Assembly (NCBI GenBank): GCA_010909165.1
Contig: VJWM01000358.1
Coordinates: 1-40,993 of the forward strand
Direction of reading: 5' to 3'
Length of the DNA: 40,993 bases
Source: Anthoceros angustus
Lineage: Eukaryota; Streptophyta; Anthocerotopsida; Anthocerotales; Anthocerotaceae
Shown here in pieces: positions 31,263 through 40,993 of this stretch (positions are counted from its first letter, which is position 1; each line of letters starts with the position of its first letter). Position numbers and translations under genes: made by a program. The notes beneath the pieces were generated by a model that saw only the letters and a list, made by a program, of their open reading frames with translations, had not been told where the DNA came from and searched no databases.

Positions 31263-34200
31263 TTTATCTTGGGGCGGCATATCAAAACCACACCGACGGG
31301 CCGGGAAGATGGATTGGTTGGAAATGAAAATTGGGAGGTTGTGTGGGCCTCAAAGTGAAAGGGTTTGATACGTGTGCAGCTACGCCGCCCACAAGGAGGG
31401 TTAGTGAAATGGGGGAAGTGGGTGGCGATACCGGTGTCGTTGGGTTTAGGCGACGTGCCCAGTGATCTTTCGGTGATGCAACCCGTGCGGAGAAGGGACG
31501 ATGGGAAGGGGCGTTGCTGGTGGGCTGGAAGGAAGCAGCGAAGTCGCGTGCCACGTGCAAGGAAGGCGCGGTGGCGGGTGGGTGGAAAAGTGCGCCGGCG
31601 CCCGTGCCGTGGAGGAGGATGAGGAACACAAGATCGGCGATGGCGGCGAGGCGGCCCAGTGGGTTGGTGTGTTCTCGGGCTGGCGCTTGAAGAGTGGAAG
31701 GGCGGCGGTAGTAGTAGCCCATCGTAGATGACCGCGCAAATCACGGTGCCGGATGCGCATGTTTGCGGTCTGGAGCACGGCCTTGTGCGGAGGGCGCGTG
31801 GAAGGGCGGCGGGAGGAATGGGAGATGCAAAGCTCGGCGAGTACATTCTGCGTGGCCTATGGTTCCCATCAACTCTGGGGCTGTCCAGTTCTTGGCATTT
31901 GTGGAGGACCATCAAAGCCGATGTCTGCGCATAGAGGGCTATCCAGAGAAACTTGCCGTCCCTGCACCGGCGAGGGCGGACGGATGGAGTGGCGGTGGAC
32001 AAATTCTGCGAGTGCCTACCGGGTGGAGTGCCACATTTTCATGCACCAAGTGTTCGGTTGGCGCGTCGGGATGGAAGAGTCGGAAAGGAGAGCTGCGGCT
32101 GGTGTGACCTTAGGATTTGGTTTTCCAGTGCACGCGCCAGTGCCACGACCTTGTGAGAGGTGGCCTGAGGTATTATGAATTGGTTGATTTCGTGCGGTAT
32201 GGAGAAATGGAATGGAATGAGAAGGCGGAGGCGTTGTTCCGGGATATCAACCGGCGACGGAGAACCATGTTAGTGCGAGGATCACGAGTGCAGGCGGTGG
32301 GCGAACCAAGTGCCGGCCGTGAAGGCACAAAATTGTAATCTTGGTTGCGGTTGGGAATGGCGTGATGGTGCGGAGCAGATGGTGAGCGGCCAACGGCAAG
32401 TAAGGTTGCGGGCTTCGCGGATGGGCTGCAACACGGTCACGTCGAAGGTGCAAGCCGCTAAGTTGCGGATCGTTGTAAGGTGTGCGATGCGTGCGCGATT
32501 GCACATTCAATGTTTCTGAAAATGCAGTGTGGCGAGAATGCGCCGCACGCATAGCGCACGGGCGGAAGGGTGCGGTGGCGGAACATGCGCGCATATGCGG
32601 CGCTGCGACGGATCGGTTGTGCAAATGGGCGGGCGGCGTAAAGGCGGCGCCGATGGGGATCTCGACGATCCGAGGCCGTGCAAGTATACCTATGATTCCG
32701 TGCACATTCAATGCGCCATGATGGTGCGTTGAAGCGAGGCGATGGAGGAGGAGGTGCGGCGGCGCCGGAAGGAGCCATGGCGGGGAGGAGGAGTGGGGAG
32801 GCCATGGACAACCCGTAGATCGTCCGAGCGGAAGGTGGAGTGGAAGCACTGGCGGCGCGGTGGCGGGATCAACGATGGCGCACCCACCTTGGGAGGCGTT
32901 TCGGCGTCGATCTCGGAGGTGCACCTACAAGTGGAGCAGTGCTCGGCCCGTGTGCGCGATCTGCGCATCCGTGGGTCACCATGAATTCTCAAACCTCGCT
33001 ATTGATTGCGTGGATTGCACACGTTCTCCATTGCCACGGCCATGCTTGGTGCGGCTTTCGAAGGGCGTCTCGCCGCCCAGCGGCGGACGGGCTATGTGGC
33101 CTCCAGTGCGGAAATGTAAGCTTTGCGCGGTCGGCGGCGTCACCTCGAGCCTCACAACTCTTGTGTGTTGCGTGGGTATGATCCATTCGAGTTTTTGCGA
33201 CACGAGGCGTGGGCGATGGGCCGTCGTCGCGACGATCCAGGCGGCGAGGTGGATGGTCGGGCGCCGGGCGGAGGGCAGGATCGGCGAAGTGGAGGAAGGG
33301 GCGGCGCGGCATGATGCGGCGGCGGCGGGCGATGTTGGCCGGCCGGAGGTTGCTGGCGAGTGGTCATCGAGCGGGTTTGTATGGTGACGCCCGAACGCCT
33401 TCCTCGGGCTCAATGCACGGCGATCGGCACATGCGGACGGGCGGAGGAGGCCGTGGAAGCGGCGGTGGCTCGCGGAAGCCGGGCGGCGGTGGAGCCGGTG
33501 TGGGAGTGGGAGAGTCCCGGCAAATCCACTCCACCGACTCCGCATGTCGAGCGTATGGCACGGGGAGGCGAGAAATGTGGCACGATCGGTCCGGGAAATG
33601 GGTACTCATGGTATTGGAGGTTCGGCATTGTCGCAATGCACAAAGATTTCATTTTTGTGGAGTGGGCAGTTGTGGCCTGACCATTGAGAGGTTGGAGGTG
33701 GGCGAAGGTGTGCCTCGGTGGGCGGTCATGCACGCCTTGGGCACGGAATCTTTGGAACAGCAAAGAATCGGCATGGCACGTTGGTGCCGTTGTGGATGCA
33801 ATTCCGAGCGATTGCTGCGTGCACGACCATCGAGATAGGAACGCCGGTGACCATGCTCTGAGAAGTCAATGGAGGCTTGTGGGAGTTTTCGATGTGAGAA
33901 GGGCCTTTTCGCAATCACCGTCTCGAAAGTGGAGGAAGCGGGTTGGATGGCACCCTATGGTCGCAGTGGAGGGAATGATAGCGATGGATGTTACGCAATC
34001 GGAGAAGTGGAGTTGGAAGCTAGTGGTGAGGCGGTTGGGCGGAATGGGACCGGCGTCACATGTGCTGTGGACGGGCCACGGTGGAACATGCGTGAGGCTC
34101 GTTTGCGGTTGGGACATTGAGCATCCTCCCGGGGAGTTGGATCAACACAATTTTGTGGGCGCGGTCATTGCCGTTCGTGCAGGGGCCGGAGCATTTCATA

Positions 34201-35419
34201 TGTTATGGACTTGAATCGAGCGAAGGGAGTATTCCACACGGAAGCATGTGACGATTATCGTGGCATGCCACACAATGGGGTCGCAGGATGCCTCGATATG
34301 GAAGATCCCATGCCTTTTGTTGCGAGGGGCCGTCGTGGAACCCTGCGCATTGAGGTAAGCAGTTGTCATTTGCGGGTTTGCGGGAAGCAAGAGTGAAGCG
34401 AGGAGCCATTGTCGATGGCCCGCGGCATGCGAGGGGCGCAAGTGTGTTTGCGGCGAAGCCCATTCTAGATTGTTCACATCGTGTGTTTGCGTCTGCGGTT
34501 TGGAAGTGTTCGGTGCACTTTGCACTTCAAACAATGAATGAATCACGAGCGAAAAACGTGATAGCTACGGGCGCTTTCGAGGAACTTGCTGCGATCTACC
34601 TCCGGATCTGCGCGTGTGGAAACCCCTCCCAGCGCTTCGCGGACCGTCCGTGGAACAAAAATCGGAGTGGGCATACGCTAACGGTGATCGAGCCGTCCGC
34701 ACGAAACCCTTGGCTGCGGACATGCCATTACTCGGGCGGAAAGTGTTAGGAGGATCGAAATCGGCGGTACTGAGAGGTGCATTTGGGGTTTGAAGCGAGG
34801 AAGGCGCATGGGCAGGAAAAAGCGCCATGCAGTAGGCGCGGTGGGTGTTGAGGCCACCAAGTCTCCACCTTGGCCATCACGTGGGGCAAAAGCAGTGAAG
34901 GGTGCCCATGGGCCTTGGCGCGCGGCCTTCCGAGCCAGCGGACGAAGGAGGAAGATGGTGGGCGCCCGGCCGCATCGAGAGGTCATGAGCCCATCATCAT
35001 GCAGACGGTGAAAACTTGAGGCAATTCTCGTGCGAGGAGCCGTGGGGATGAGGGCTGGAAGGTGGAGATGAAGGGATGCATAGGAGGCCGGCGGGGTGCG
35101 CGCCACCATAAGCGTATGATTTGGTGCGGCACTTGCAGCGGGGAGACCATTGAAAGGCCTACCGGCTGAGGCTTGAGCACCTGGCGAGGCTCCTGCGCCG
35201 GCACCACGGCATGCAGCGGGTGTATGGGAGGTTGTCCGTGGAGGAGGTGTGCCTGCATTGCCACGCATCACCCGGCCGGTGAAACGGAATCGATTCGTGC
35301 AGGCGGGCAAGCGGATGGAATCGAAATCCCAAGGAGGCGGTCACGGGCGCTGCGTTTGATGCGGCCGGAGCACGCACGGCGGTCGGCGATCGCATCGCGC
35401 GTCGACACCAATCGACACC
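31263..35419. other. G-rich stretch, no assignable gene
   Basis: The plus strand is G-rich and CpG-rich, the mirror image of the C-rich block to the left of the fold-back. Plus-strand segments with balanced composition appear at about 32117-32338 (LRYYELVDFVRYGEMEWNEK), 33869-34120 and 34205-34396, separated by stops. They may be the decayed upstream part of the integrase gene at 35430 or other element genes. I could not place any of them. No RNA genes were seen. Confidence 0.4.
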
Positions 35420-35830
35420 CATGTACATGTGGCATATGGATTGTAAGTGCGTGAGTGGCATGCGATGTTCGAGTTCGCGTTGCGAGAAGTGATTGCGGGG
35501 TTGTGGCAATCAGCGGCAGGTATGGTTGCCTTGTCGCGCGACTTATGACAAGATGTACCAATTCTACTTGAGTGCAGGGGCCATAGATGGGGCAACCCAT
35601 TCGTCCCCAGTTGGTCTTGGAGGATAACAAGCGAGGCGGCGATTTTCAACGCCTATGTGGAAGCGGTGAGGAAGTTTGGGCATCCGCGGATTCGGTCGGA
35701 CTACTGAGCGATAAGCGAGATATGAACGAGGCGAGGCCAAGGGCACATGGAAGCAACTTCATCCGGCCCCTCTGCACAACGTAAAAGTTAGGAGGTTGGT
35801 CTGCGTTTTCCTTATGCTGCGTGAAGTGAA
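35420..35830 (+). pseudogene. DDE integrase/transposase core of the giant element, frame-broken
   Basis: Successive plus-strand frames give an IS3/retroviral-type integrase core. WHMD (35430-35441) carries the likely first Asp. A shifted frame has SAGAIDGATH (about 35563-35592). Next, IFNAYVEAVRKFGHPRIRSD runs to the second Asp at 35699-35701. After a break, ARPRAHGSNFI is followed by HN-KV and a decayed RLW motif near 35774-35800, where the Glu is expected about 35 residues after the second Asp. YGxPxRVRSDxGxEN and a later SVHNxRIERLW are hallmarks of an integrase family found in eukaryotic DNA transposons, which I associate with IS3EU-like elements from memory. GTAAGT at 35443-35448 just after WHMD suggests a short intron. 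Gaps of 1-3 bases break the frame at least three times. The gene lies 1.5 kb from the right terminus. Confidence 0.6.
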
Positions 35831-36621
35831 GTCGATGGCGGGATTGTTGCGAGGATTGAGCATTTCGGCGGTCCTTGGGAGAGAAGTGGGCATTCCTCTA
35901 CAAGGGTACATGATGGATATGGTGAGGAGCGTGACTGGACATCACCAACCCACAGCACATCCATTCCACCGCGTGACCTTCATGCCACGATGAGGCGGAG
36001 CTCGGCGTTGGAGGCGGTATGGAATAGGCACGGTGCGGAAGATCGGGCAGCCGGAGACATTCCGGCCATGTGCACGCTATCGCATTCAAGAAGAAGGTCG
36101 ACTACAAGGGTGGGTGCGACCACCCGCATATGGGGTGAGGAGGAGGCGATGGCGAGGAGTTCGATGTGGGTGGCCCTCGGTATGCACAAAGCGTGGCCCC
36201 AGATGCCACCACTCGTGACGCATTCTTTGCCGGGGTGAGCAAATGCTGTCCATTCCATTTTTATGCATGAGTTCTGACATTGTGGAGGGAGGGCGCATCG
36301 CGCCATTGTGCGAGCAGAGGCGGCTCGTATGGGCCCGCTGGGTTGTCGAGAGCTGCAGATGGCGAGGACAATGCATATGCAAAGGGATTGCGGGACATGG
36401 ACTTCCTCCGGACATGTATCGGTGCACATGGCACTAACAACACTCTGCAGTGCGGGAGCCACGAGGACGCATTGCCCGAATACCTCCACCGGTGGGCGGA
36501 GGAAGCCACCCGTGGGCGTGGGCGGCCATCACCTGCTGCGGTCTATGGTGCACGAGGTGTGAGGCGTGTGGCCCCTTTGCCCTTCCGGGAGTGAGCTAGG
36601 GGTGGAGAAAAGTGTTTTGTC

Positions 36622-36680
36622 GCTCACCATGACACAGGGCGGTGACATTGTGCGCTCACCATCACAGAGGCGGTGACAAT
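36622..36680 (+). repeat. 32-bp subterminal direct repeat
   Basis: GCTCACCATGACACAGGGCG followed by GTGACA at 36622 recurs as GCTCACCATCACAGAGGCGG followed by TGACA at 36654. The repeat lies about 0.6 kb inside the right end of the giant element, where transposase-binding repeats are often found. Confidence 0.7.
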
Positions 36681-36771
36681 TTGGATTTGTTTGTTCGCGT
36701 TTTGAGAGTTGAGCCCGTGGTGGCTTTGTTGTGGTGGAATGTAAAGGCGTTGTGTGAAGATGGTGCGCTGC

Positions 36772-37010
36772 GCGAGCTGTATGGCCTGCGCCGCGACGCT
36801 TTGGATGGCTGCGATAGCGGTAGCGAGGCGTACATGGCGCCTGCGCTACTCGAGCACAAGGGCACATATACTGCGAGCAGGCATGGCCCTATGGAAGATG
36901 GTCTACGCGCGGCTGTATGGCCTTGTCACGCACGGATGGCTGCGATAGCGGTAGCAGGCGTACATGGCGCCCTGCCTTCTCGGCACAAGGCTATACTGCG
37001 AGCGAGCATA
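36772..37010 (+). repeat. 131-bp tandem duplication near the right end of the giant element
   Basis: GGATGGCTGCGATAGCGGTA occurs at 36803 and 36934. It is followed both times by GGCGTACATGGCGCC, a GGCACA motif and CTGCGAGC, and it is preceded by GCTGTATGGCC. The copies differ mainly by short indels. Confidence 0.85.
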
Positions 37011-37271
37011 CGTATTTCCCTCCTATCTCCGCATAAAGCCACGGTGGCAGTATCGTGATGGCAACGCGGAGATGGGGTCATGCGAATGGATGTCCATGCC
37101 CTCACCATTGTGTGTCACAAACGATTCACAAGACACAGACACCACATGCTTAGTGAGATCGGGACACGAGGCGGCGCCCGGCGGCCGATGTCGTCAAGTG
37201 TCCAGTTTTCCGCCGTGTCGGCCGAAAAACTTCTTTGGTCACAATGGAAAACCCTAAAGGGGCGTGGAGAT

Positions 37272-37283
37272 CGGTATTCCATA
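37272..37283 (-). repeat. Right terminal inverted repeat of the giant element
   Basis: CGGTATTCCATA is the reverse complement of TATGGAATACCG, which matches the left end at 9447-9459 apart from one T. It abuts the GCCATG target duplication. Confidence 0.8.
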
Positions 37284-37289
37284 GCCATG
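37284..37289 (+). repeat. Right 6-bp target-site duplication (GCCATG)
   Basis: This is identical to 9441-9446. It is also the first six bases of host unit V copy 2, as expected if the element inserted within GGCCATGGATG. Confidence 0.85.
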
Positions 37290-38162
37290 GATGTGTCGAC
37301 CGGTGAGAAAATCCTTGATGCACTAACACGTGGCGTGTCAAGGGACGATGGTGTCGACGGTTAATGGTTTCTACGGTGGGGTTCGCAATCTATTGAGCAA
37401 GTTGGTGCTGCTGTTGCTCTCACGGTTTTAGCCACGCTTTGAGTGTGACACCGGGCGATGCTCGCATGGTATTATTGAGGCTGCAAGCGGTTGGAGCGGT
37501 AAGGTGGTGGCGACAAGCGGCTTACCCCCACATCGGGCGGGGGGTAGGCGAGCCACCATCGGTGATCCCTTCTGACAGATTCTTGTGGCGCAGAAGGCGA
37601 GTCCGCGGCTCCTCTGTCCCGAGCAAGAGGACCCAGGAAGAAGAAGAAGACTAACTTTAACTCCACTAAAGAATGGATTTCCGTCATGGGACTTGGTACT
37701 TAACAACTTGTACCTTGGTGTGCCTAAGCTACTTGCACCAAGCATCCACTCCTTCAGGCACCCCATCTAAGTACCCATCTAAGCGCACGTGGCTCAAGTG
37801 TCAAGGGAGATGCTCTTGTCTGTGTAGGCTGTGGCCCCTTCGAGCTTGACAATTTTATGCATTTGCTGCACTCAATGTAGTTCCTTGTGGCCTTCATCAC
37901 TGTTGAACCGGTGGTGTTTGACCAGGTTAATGGTTTCTACAGAGTTGGGTTCGGCAATCTTTTGAGCAAGTTGGTGCTGCTGTTGCTCTCACGGTTTTTC
38001 TGCAAAAGCCACGCTTTCCGCTGACGATCTCCACAACCAAATCACCCTGGATAGAAAGGATAGAAACACACCTTCCTTCCTCACCTTCGAAGAAAGCAAA
38101 ATCTCCAGTTAGTTGGATATCGGAGATGGCCGTGAGCGATTTTCCGCGTTGTCTAGTGTCAT
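37284..38162 (+). repeat. Tandem host duplication, unit V copy 2
   Basis: Begins GCCATGGATGTGTCGACCGG and aligns with 8177-8500 through GCAATCTATTGAGCAAGTTG. An extra block of about 500 bases follows (about 37440-37920), then a second partial match (TTAATGGTTTCTACAG at 37928 and GAGCAAGTTGGTGCTGCTGT at 37962) runs to GCGATTTTCCGCGTTGTCTA. The middle motif therefore occurs twice here, so V copy 2 has a partial internal duplication. The minus strand from 38172 to 37927 is open for 81 codons and includes GRCVSILSIQGDLVVEIV. Confidence 0.8.
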
Positions 38163-38734
38163 AGAGGGGCAAGAGGCCTCAGACGCCATTCCAGTGATGA
38201 CATCCTTTCCCAGCTTTGCCCGGTCGGGAAGATGGAACACACACATCCTGACAGTGTGCAAAAGATCTAGAAATCATTCAAGCAGAGGACCGAAAATCTG
38301 GACTTGCTTCTTGAAACCGAAAGCTCAAGCACCTACAGCCCTGCCACTCACACGTTCTTTCCTTCCTACCCTCCACGAGCTAACACCTGAAAAACCACCC
38401 TTTTTGTGCGCTTCACAGGTGCAGCCTGCAATCAGTGCTTTCCGATGACAGTGTCAAACACCAGCTGTGCATCAACCGTGCTGCTTGACTTCCCATACGT
38501 GCTAATCAAACTGCCAGCTACAAACACATCAGCTTGGAGCCGCTGTCCTACAATCTGCCAACTAGAGAGGCCTCAACGATGGCTTCCACCAAAGCGAGGA
38601 TAAATTTGGTGCCTTTCTCGGCATCTCTGAAACATACTTCTCCATGACTGGTTGAGAAAACGACGAGACAGTCACTCACAGAAAGCAGGGTCGAACCTTC
38701 CCAGCTCTCTTGCTGACGAGATTGCTTCAAGACA

Positions 38735-39000
38735 TCGTCTCCGACGTCTTAGCCCTTGGCAGTTGTGGTGCCTCAACAAGCATTAATGATAAAACAAAAC
38801 ACCTTTGGCTTGTCTGCCGCAAAACTGTGTCCAGTGATAGGCCCATCAGTGGAAACAGTTATGTACATCTCTGGCAAACAAGCCAAAGGTGTTTGTCATC
38901 ATTGCTTTCGACAAAGGTGTTTGTCATCATTTCTTTCGAGATCGCTTTCTCGATGTTCGGCAGCTCGAACCCTGCATCTCTTGACAAGTACGGCTGATAA
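38735..39000 (+). repeat. Inverted repeat, left member
   Basis: Matches the reverse complement of 39885-40125 closely. Shared blocks include AAGCATTAATGATAAAACA, TGGCTTGTCTGCCGCAAAAC, CCCATCAGTGGAAACAGTTA and AACAAGCCAAAGGTGTTT. Extra copies of the AAAGGTGTTTGTCATCATT segment occur only in this member (38886-38938). Confidence 0.85.
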
Positions 39001-39385
39001 ACCTAATGCTGCAGTCAAGAGGAAGCTCTCTACATCTCTGGAACATTCACTCTACGTACAGCTGCCCTTCTTCAGCATGTTCAAGCACACGTCTCAAAAG
39101 CATTACACTATGTCCTACACTCCTTGAAGCTTGCTAGCAATTGCAAGTTGTACGAGCAGGAAAGACGAGCACACCTAGGTGTGTTGCAAAACAGCGCAGC
39201 AGCTCATACCCAGCATCCCCAAAAGCCCGGCGGCCAGTCTAACCAACCACATGCCATCCTAGCTCCGGACGCAGGAAGGGCACAAAGCGCGAGTGCCGAG
39301 GGTGACCAGACTTGGAAACCCACAAGACCGGGAAGAGCTCCTCCTCCGAGACCCACTGGGATGGAAAGCGTTCAGCTTCCACGAT
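38955..39385 (+). repeat. Dispersed host repeat, copy 2 (partner 1890-2290)
   Basis: Contains GCAGTCAAGAGGAAGCTC, then ACATCTCTGGAACATTC, and further on GCCATCCTAGCTCC and GACTTGGAAACCCAC, in the same order as copy 1. Confidence 0.7.
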
Positions 39386-39390
39386 TCCAC

Positions 39391-39609
39391 CTAAGTAGTA
39401 GAGGAAGCCAGTCCGATCGTCCAACTTGTGGTAAAATAAACCCTAAATTTGTGACTGGCGTCCGCTAAGGGCTCCCAGTGGAAAGGGTCCTGCTCTGGAT
39501 AAGATCTCTTCCTCCGCCCGTTCGGCTTGTCGAAGACGGATTGCCTACTGGACACGGTAGGACGCCTTAGGAATTCCTCTTGTATCTTTTCATTTCCACA
39601 TGATGCCAT
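39391..39609 (-). CDS. Short unidentified minus-strand frame
   Basis: A 72-codon frame contains FDKPNGRRKRSYPEQDPF and HWEPLADASHKF. The composition is protein-like, and the next minus-strand frame (39424-39239) continues with balanced sequence (FLYYLGGIVEAERFPSQW). It may be part of a decayed host gene between the duplicated fragments. No family is recognised. Confidence 0.3.
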   Translation of the reverse strand: MASCGNEKIQEEFLRRPTVSSRQSVFDKPNGRRKRSYPEQDPFHWEPLADASHKFRVYFTTSWTIGLASSTT

Positions 39610-39884
39610 TGCATAGCTCCGGTCATGGACTCAAGTTACAATGGACTTGAGTTCCAATGAACCCATGTCTGGCTGTAACTCCTTCGAGGACTTGCCAACT
39701 CCCACGCTCACTGCTCACTGCTCACTGCTCACTGCACAAACCAAAACAGACAGCAGATCTATTTCCAACCCAGTCTGACCGTGATCTGGTGTCACCGTAA
39801 TCTGGTGTCTTAAGAGCCCTGAAACTGAGCCCCATGTATCCTCCTGATGTATACTCTTCTGCCTGGACAGGATAGATTTGTGGT

Positions 39885-40125
39885 TGGTGAAAGTTATCAG
39901 CCGTTCTTGTCAAGAGATGCAGGTTCGAGCTGCCGCACCGGTATTGGATGGAGATAGCGATCTCGAAAGCAATAAACACCTTTGGCTTGTTTGTTAGAGA
40001 TGTAACTGTTTCCACTGATGGGTCCATCACTGGACACAGTTTTGCGGCAGACAAGCCAAAGATGTTTTATGTTTTATCATTAATGCTTGTCGAGGCACCG
40101 ACAACCGTCCAGGGCTAAGACGTCG
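39885..40125 (-). repeat. Inverted repeat, right member
   Basis: Reverse-complement partner of 38735-39000, with about 885 bases between the two. The pair could form a hairpin in RNA or cause local rearrangement. Confidence 0.85.
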
Positions 40126-40993
40126 AAGAGAAGCCATTTGTGACATGAAGGCAGGAGCTGCAGACGCGATTTGAGTGAAGGACATCCTGTCCCAGCTTTG
40201 CCTGGTCGGAAGATGAAAATACATCCTGGCGGTCTACAAAGGATGTAAAATCAGTGAACCAGAAGACCGCCAATCTGGACTTGCTTCTTGAAACCAACCG
40301 TTGCAGCTGTACAAACACGCACGTTCTGCCCTCCCTACCCATAGCCTTTATGAGCCATCATCTGTTCATCCAAACAAGGACGCTGTGAGACGTCTCTTTG
40401 CCAAACAGGAATGCGTAGAAAAGGAGAAGTGAGAAGACCCTATCACAAGCAGTTTGATGCACCAACAGTGTGTCGCTGAAGACGATATCTGACACTTGAT
40501 TGAAGGCATTACAGGTTGGTTAATTATGTAGACCCTGGCCGCACCCTACTTACGCTGGCCAGGCATGTGAGGAGCATGGAATGGTTAAGACCAGTGTAGC
40601 ATTCTAGTTAGAGTGCTGCGCAACTCGGGACACAGGAATTTCTTCTCGTATCCTGCTCCGGTTTTGTGCACGACCTCCATGTCCGTGACCTTGCCAATCA
40701 CGCTTGCTACAATGCTCAGCACATCTTCCGTTTGAGAGCCCTCAATGATGGCTTCCATCAAAGCTATGATAAAGTTTGTGCCTTTCTCGACATCCCTGAA
40801 AGGTTCGTCTCCACAACTGCTTCTGCTGTGAGATCCTTAGATCGTGAAACGGCAGAAGCGGTTCCAGCACCTGTTTCACCCTCGACGACTCGAGGAATTC
40901 TGCGCTCTCCTCGTTGATGTACAGAATGATATCGGTACCACGGGTATCTTTTCCGTTTCAGTAAGGCTGAACTCGGGACTGCCATCCTCCCAT

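Larger units (their letters stand above)
9447..37283 (+). mobile_element. Giant composite DNA-transposon-like insertion (27.8 kb)
   Basis: Both ends are visible. The left begins TATGGAATATCCG and the right ends CGGTATTCCATA, so the first and last 12 bases are inverted repeats apart from one inserted T. Both ends are flanked by GCCATG. The host duplication A-V is continuous elsewhere in the window (8176/8177), and here it is split exactly at this point, which gives an empty-site control. An integrase-like domain with a D,D,about-35,E layout lies 1.5 kb from the right end. Nested inside are a gypsy retrotransposon (10399-18804) and probably a fold-back element (about 22.5-31.3 kb). Without the gypsy the element would be about 19.4 kb. 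A 6-bp duplication, TAT terminus and IS3-type integrase fit what I recall of the IS3EU superfamily. Polinton/Maverick also makes 6-bp duplications, but it has long inverted repeats and a DNA polymerase, neither of which I see. Confidence 0.75.
38163..40993. other. Host flank, mosaic of duplicated fragments
   Basis: No intact gene is recognised. The stretch is a patchwork. Bases 38190-38310 and 40165-40285 are direct copies (ATCCT(T/G)TCCCAGCTTTGCC, then CTGGACTTGCTTCTTGAAAC). Bases 38560-38650 and 40727-40815 are direct copies. Bases 38735-39000 and 39885-40125 are inverted copies. Bases 38955-39385 match 1890-2290. Minus-strand translation of the direct copies gives a repeated protein-like motif (RDAEKGTKFILALVEAIVEA at about 38630-38570), so decayed coding repeats are likely. 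A CACTGCT microsatellite lies at about 39713-39735. Confidence 0.5.

Noticed and set aside
9447-37283. Polinton/Maverick identity
   Set aside because: A 6-bp target duplication and an integrase fit, but the inverted repeats are only about 12 bases and I saw no DNA polymerase B, packaging ATPase or capsid motifs.

Overview
The window is eukaryotic nuclear DNA. It holds a decayed LRR-Roc-COR (Roco/TORNADO1-like) gene, a Ty3/gypsy retrotransposon, satellite-like arrays and long inverted repeats. I see no prokaryotic operons. Plant-type LRR-Roco architecture and a tRNA-Asp-type primer site favour a streptophyte outside the seed plants (bryophyte or charophyte alga). Another alga or protist with Roco expansions cannot be excluded. 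Nearly every recognisable gene is broken by small indels. The locus is therefore either a graveyard of old copies or an assembly with uncorrected indel errors.

Layout. Bases 1-9446 are host locus. A minus-strand LRR-Roc-COR pseudogene covers about 3300-7430, and its upstream end lies in a tandem duplication (7166-8500, then 8501-9446). Bases 9447-37283 look like one giant insertion of about 27.8 kb. It has short terminal inverted repeats (TATGGAATAtCCG at the left, the reverse complement of TATGGAATACCG at the right) and a perfect 6-bp target duplication, GCCATG. Removing it restores the second half of the tandem duplication, because the missing segment of that duplication resumes exactly at 37284. 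Bases 37284-40993 are again host locus, with further duplicated and inverted fragments of the same low-copy family.

Inside the giant insertion: (i) a left-end plus-strand reading frame of unknown function (about 9700-10398). It is cut by (ii) a complete but frame-broken Ty3/gypsy element on the minus strand (10399-18804), with two LTRs of about 1.45 kb, a tRNA-Asp-like primer site and the order gag, protease, RT, RNase H, integrase. (iii) The left edge of a second, diverged LTR (from 19575) and minisatellites. (iv) A fold-back structure with two modular inverted arms (about 22510-23800 and 29750-31262) and a 184-bp tandem array, enclosing 6 kb of C-rich DNA. (v) A G-rich right part carrying a plus-strand DDE integrase-like domain (35430-35830), near the right terminus as expected for a self-mobilising DNA transposon. 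(vi) Subterminal tandem repeats.

My reading is that 9447-37283 is a very large, decayed DNA transposon. A 6-bp target duplication, a TAT...ATA terminus and an IS3/retroviral-type integrase point toward an IS3EU-like or otherwise undescribed giant element, later invaded by a gypsy element and a fold-back element. The boundaries are read directly from the sequence. The family assignment is inference.
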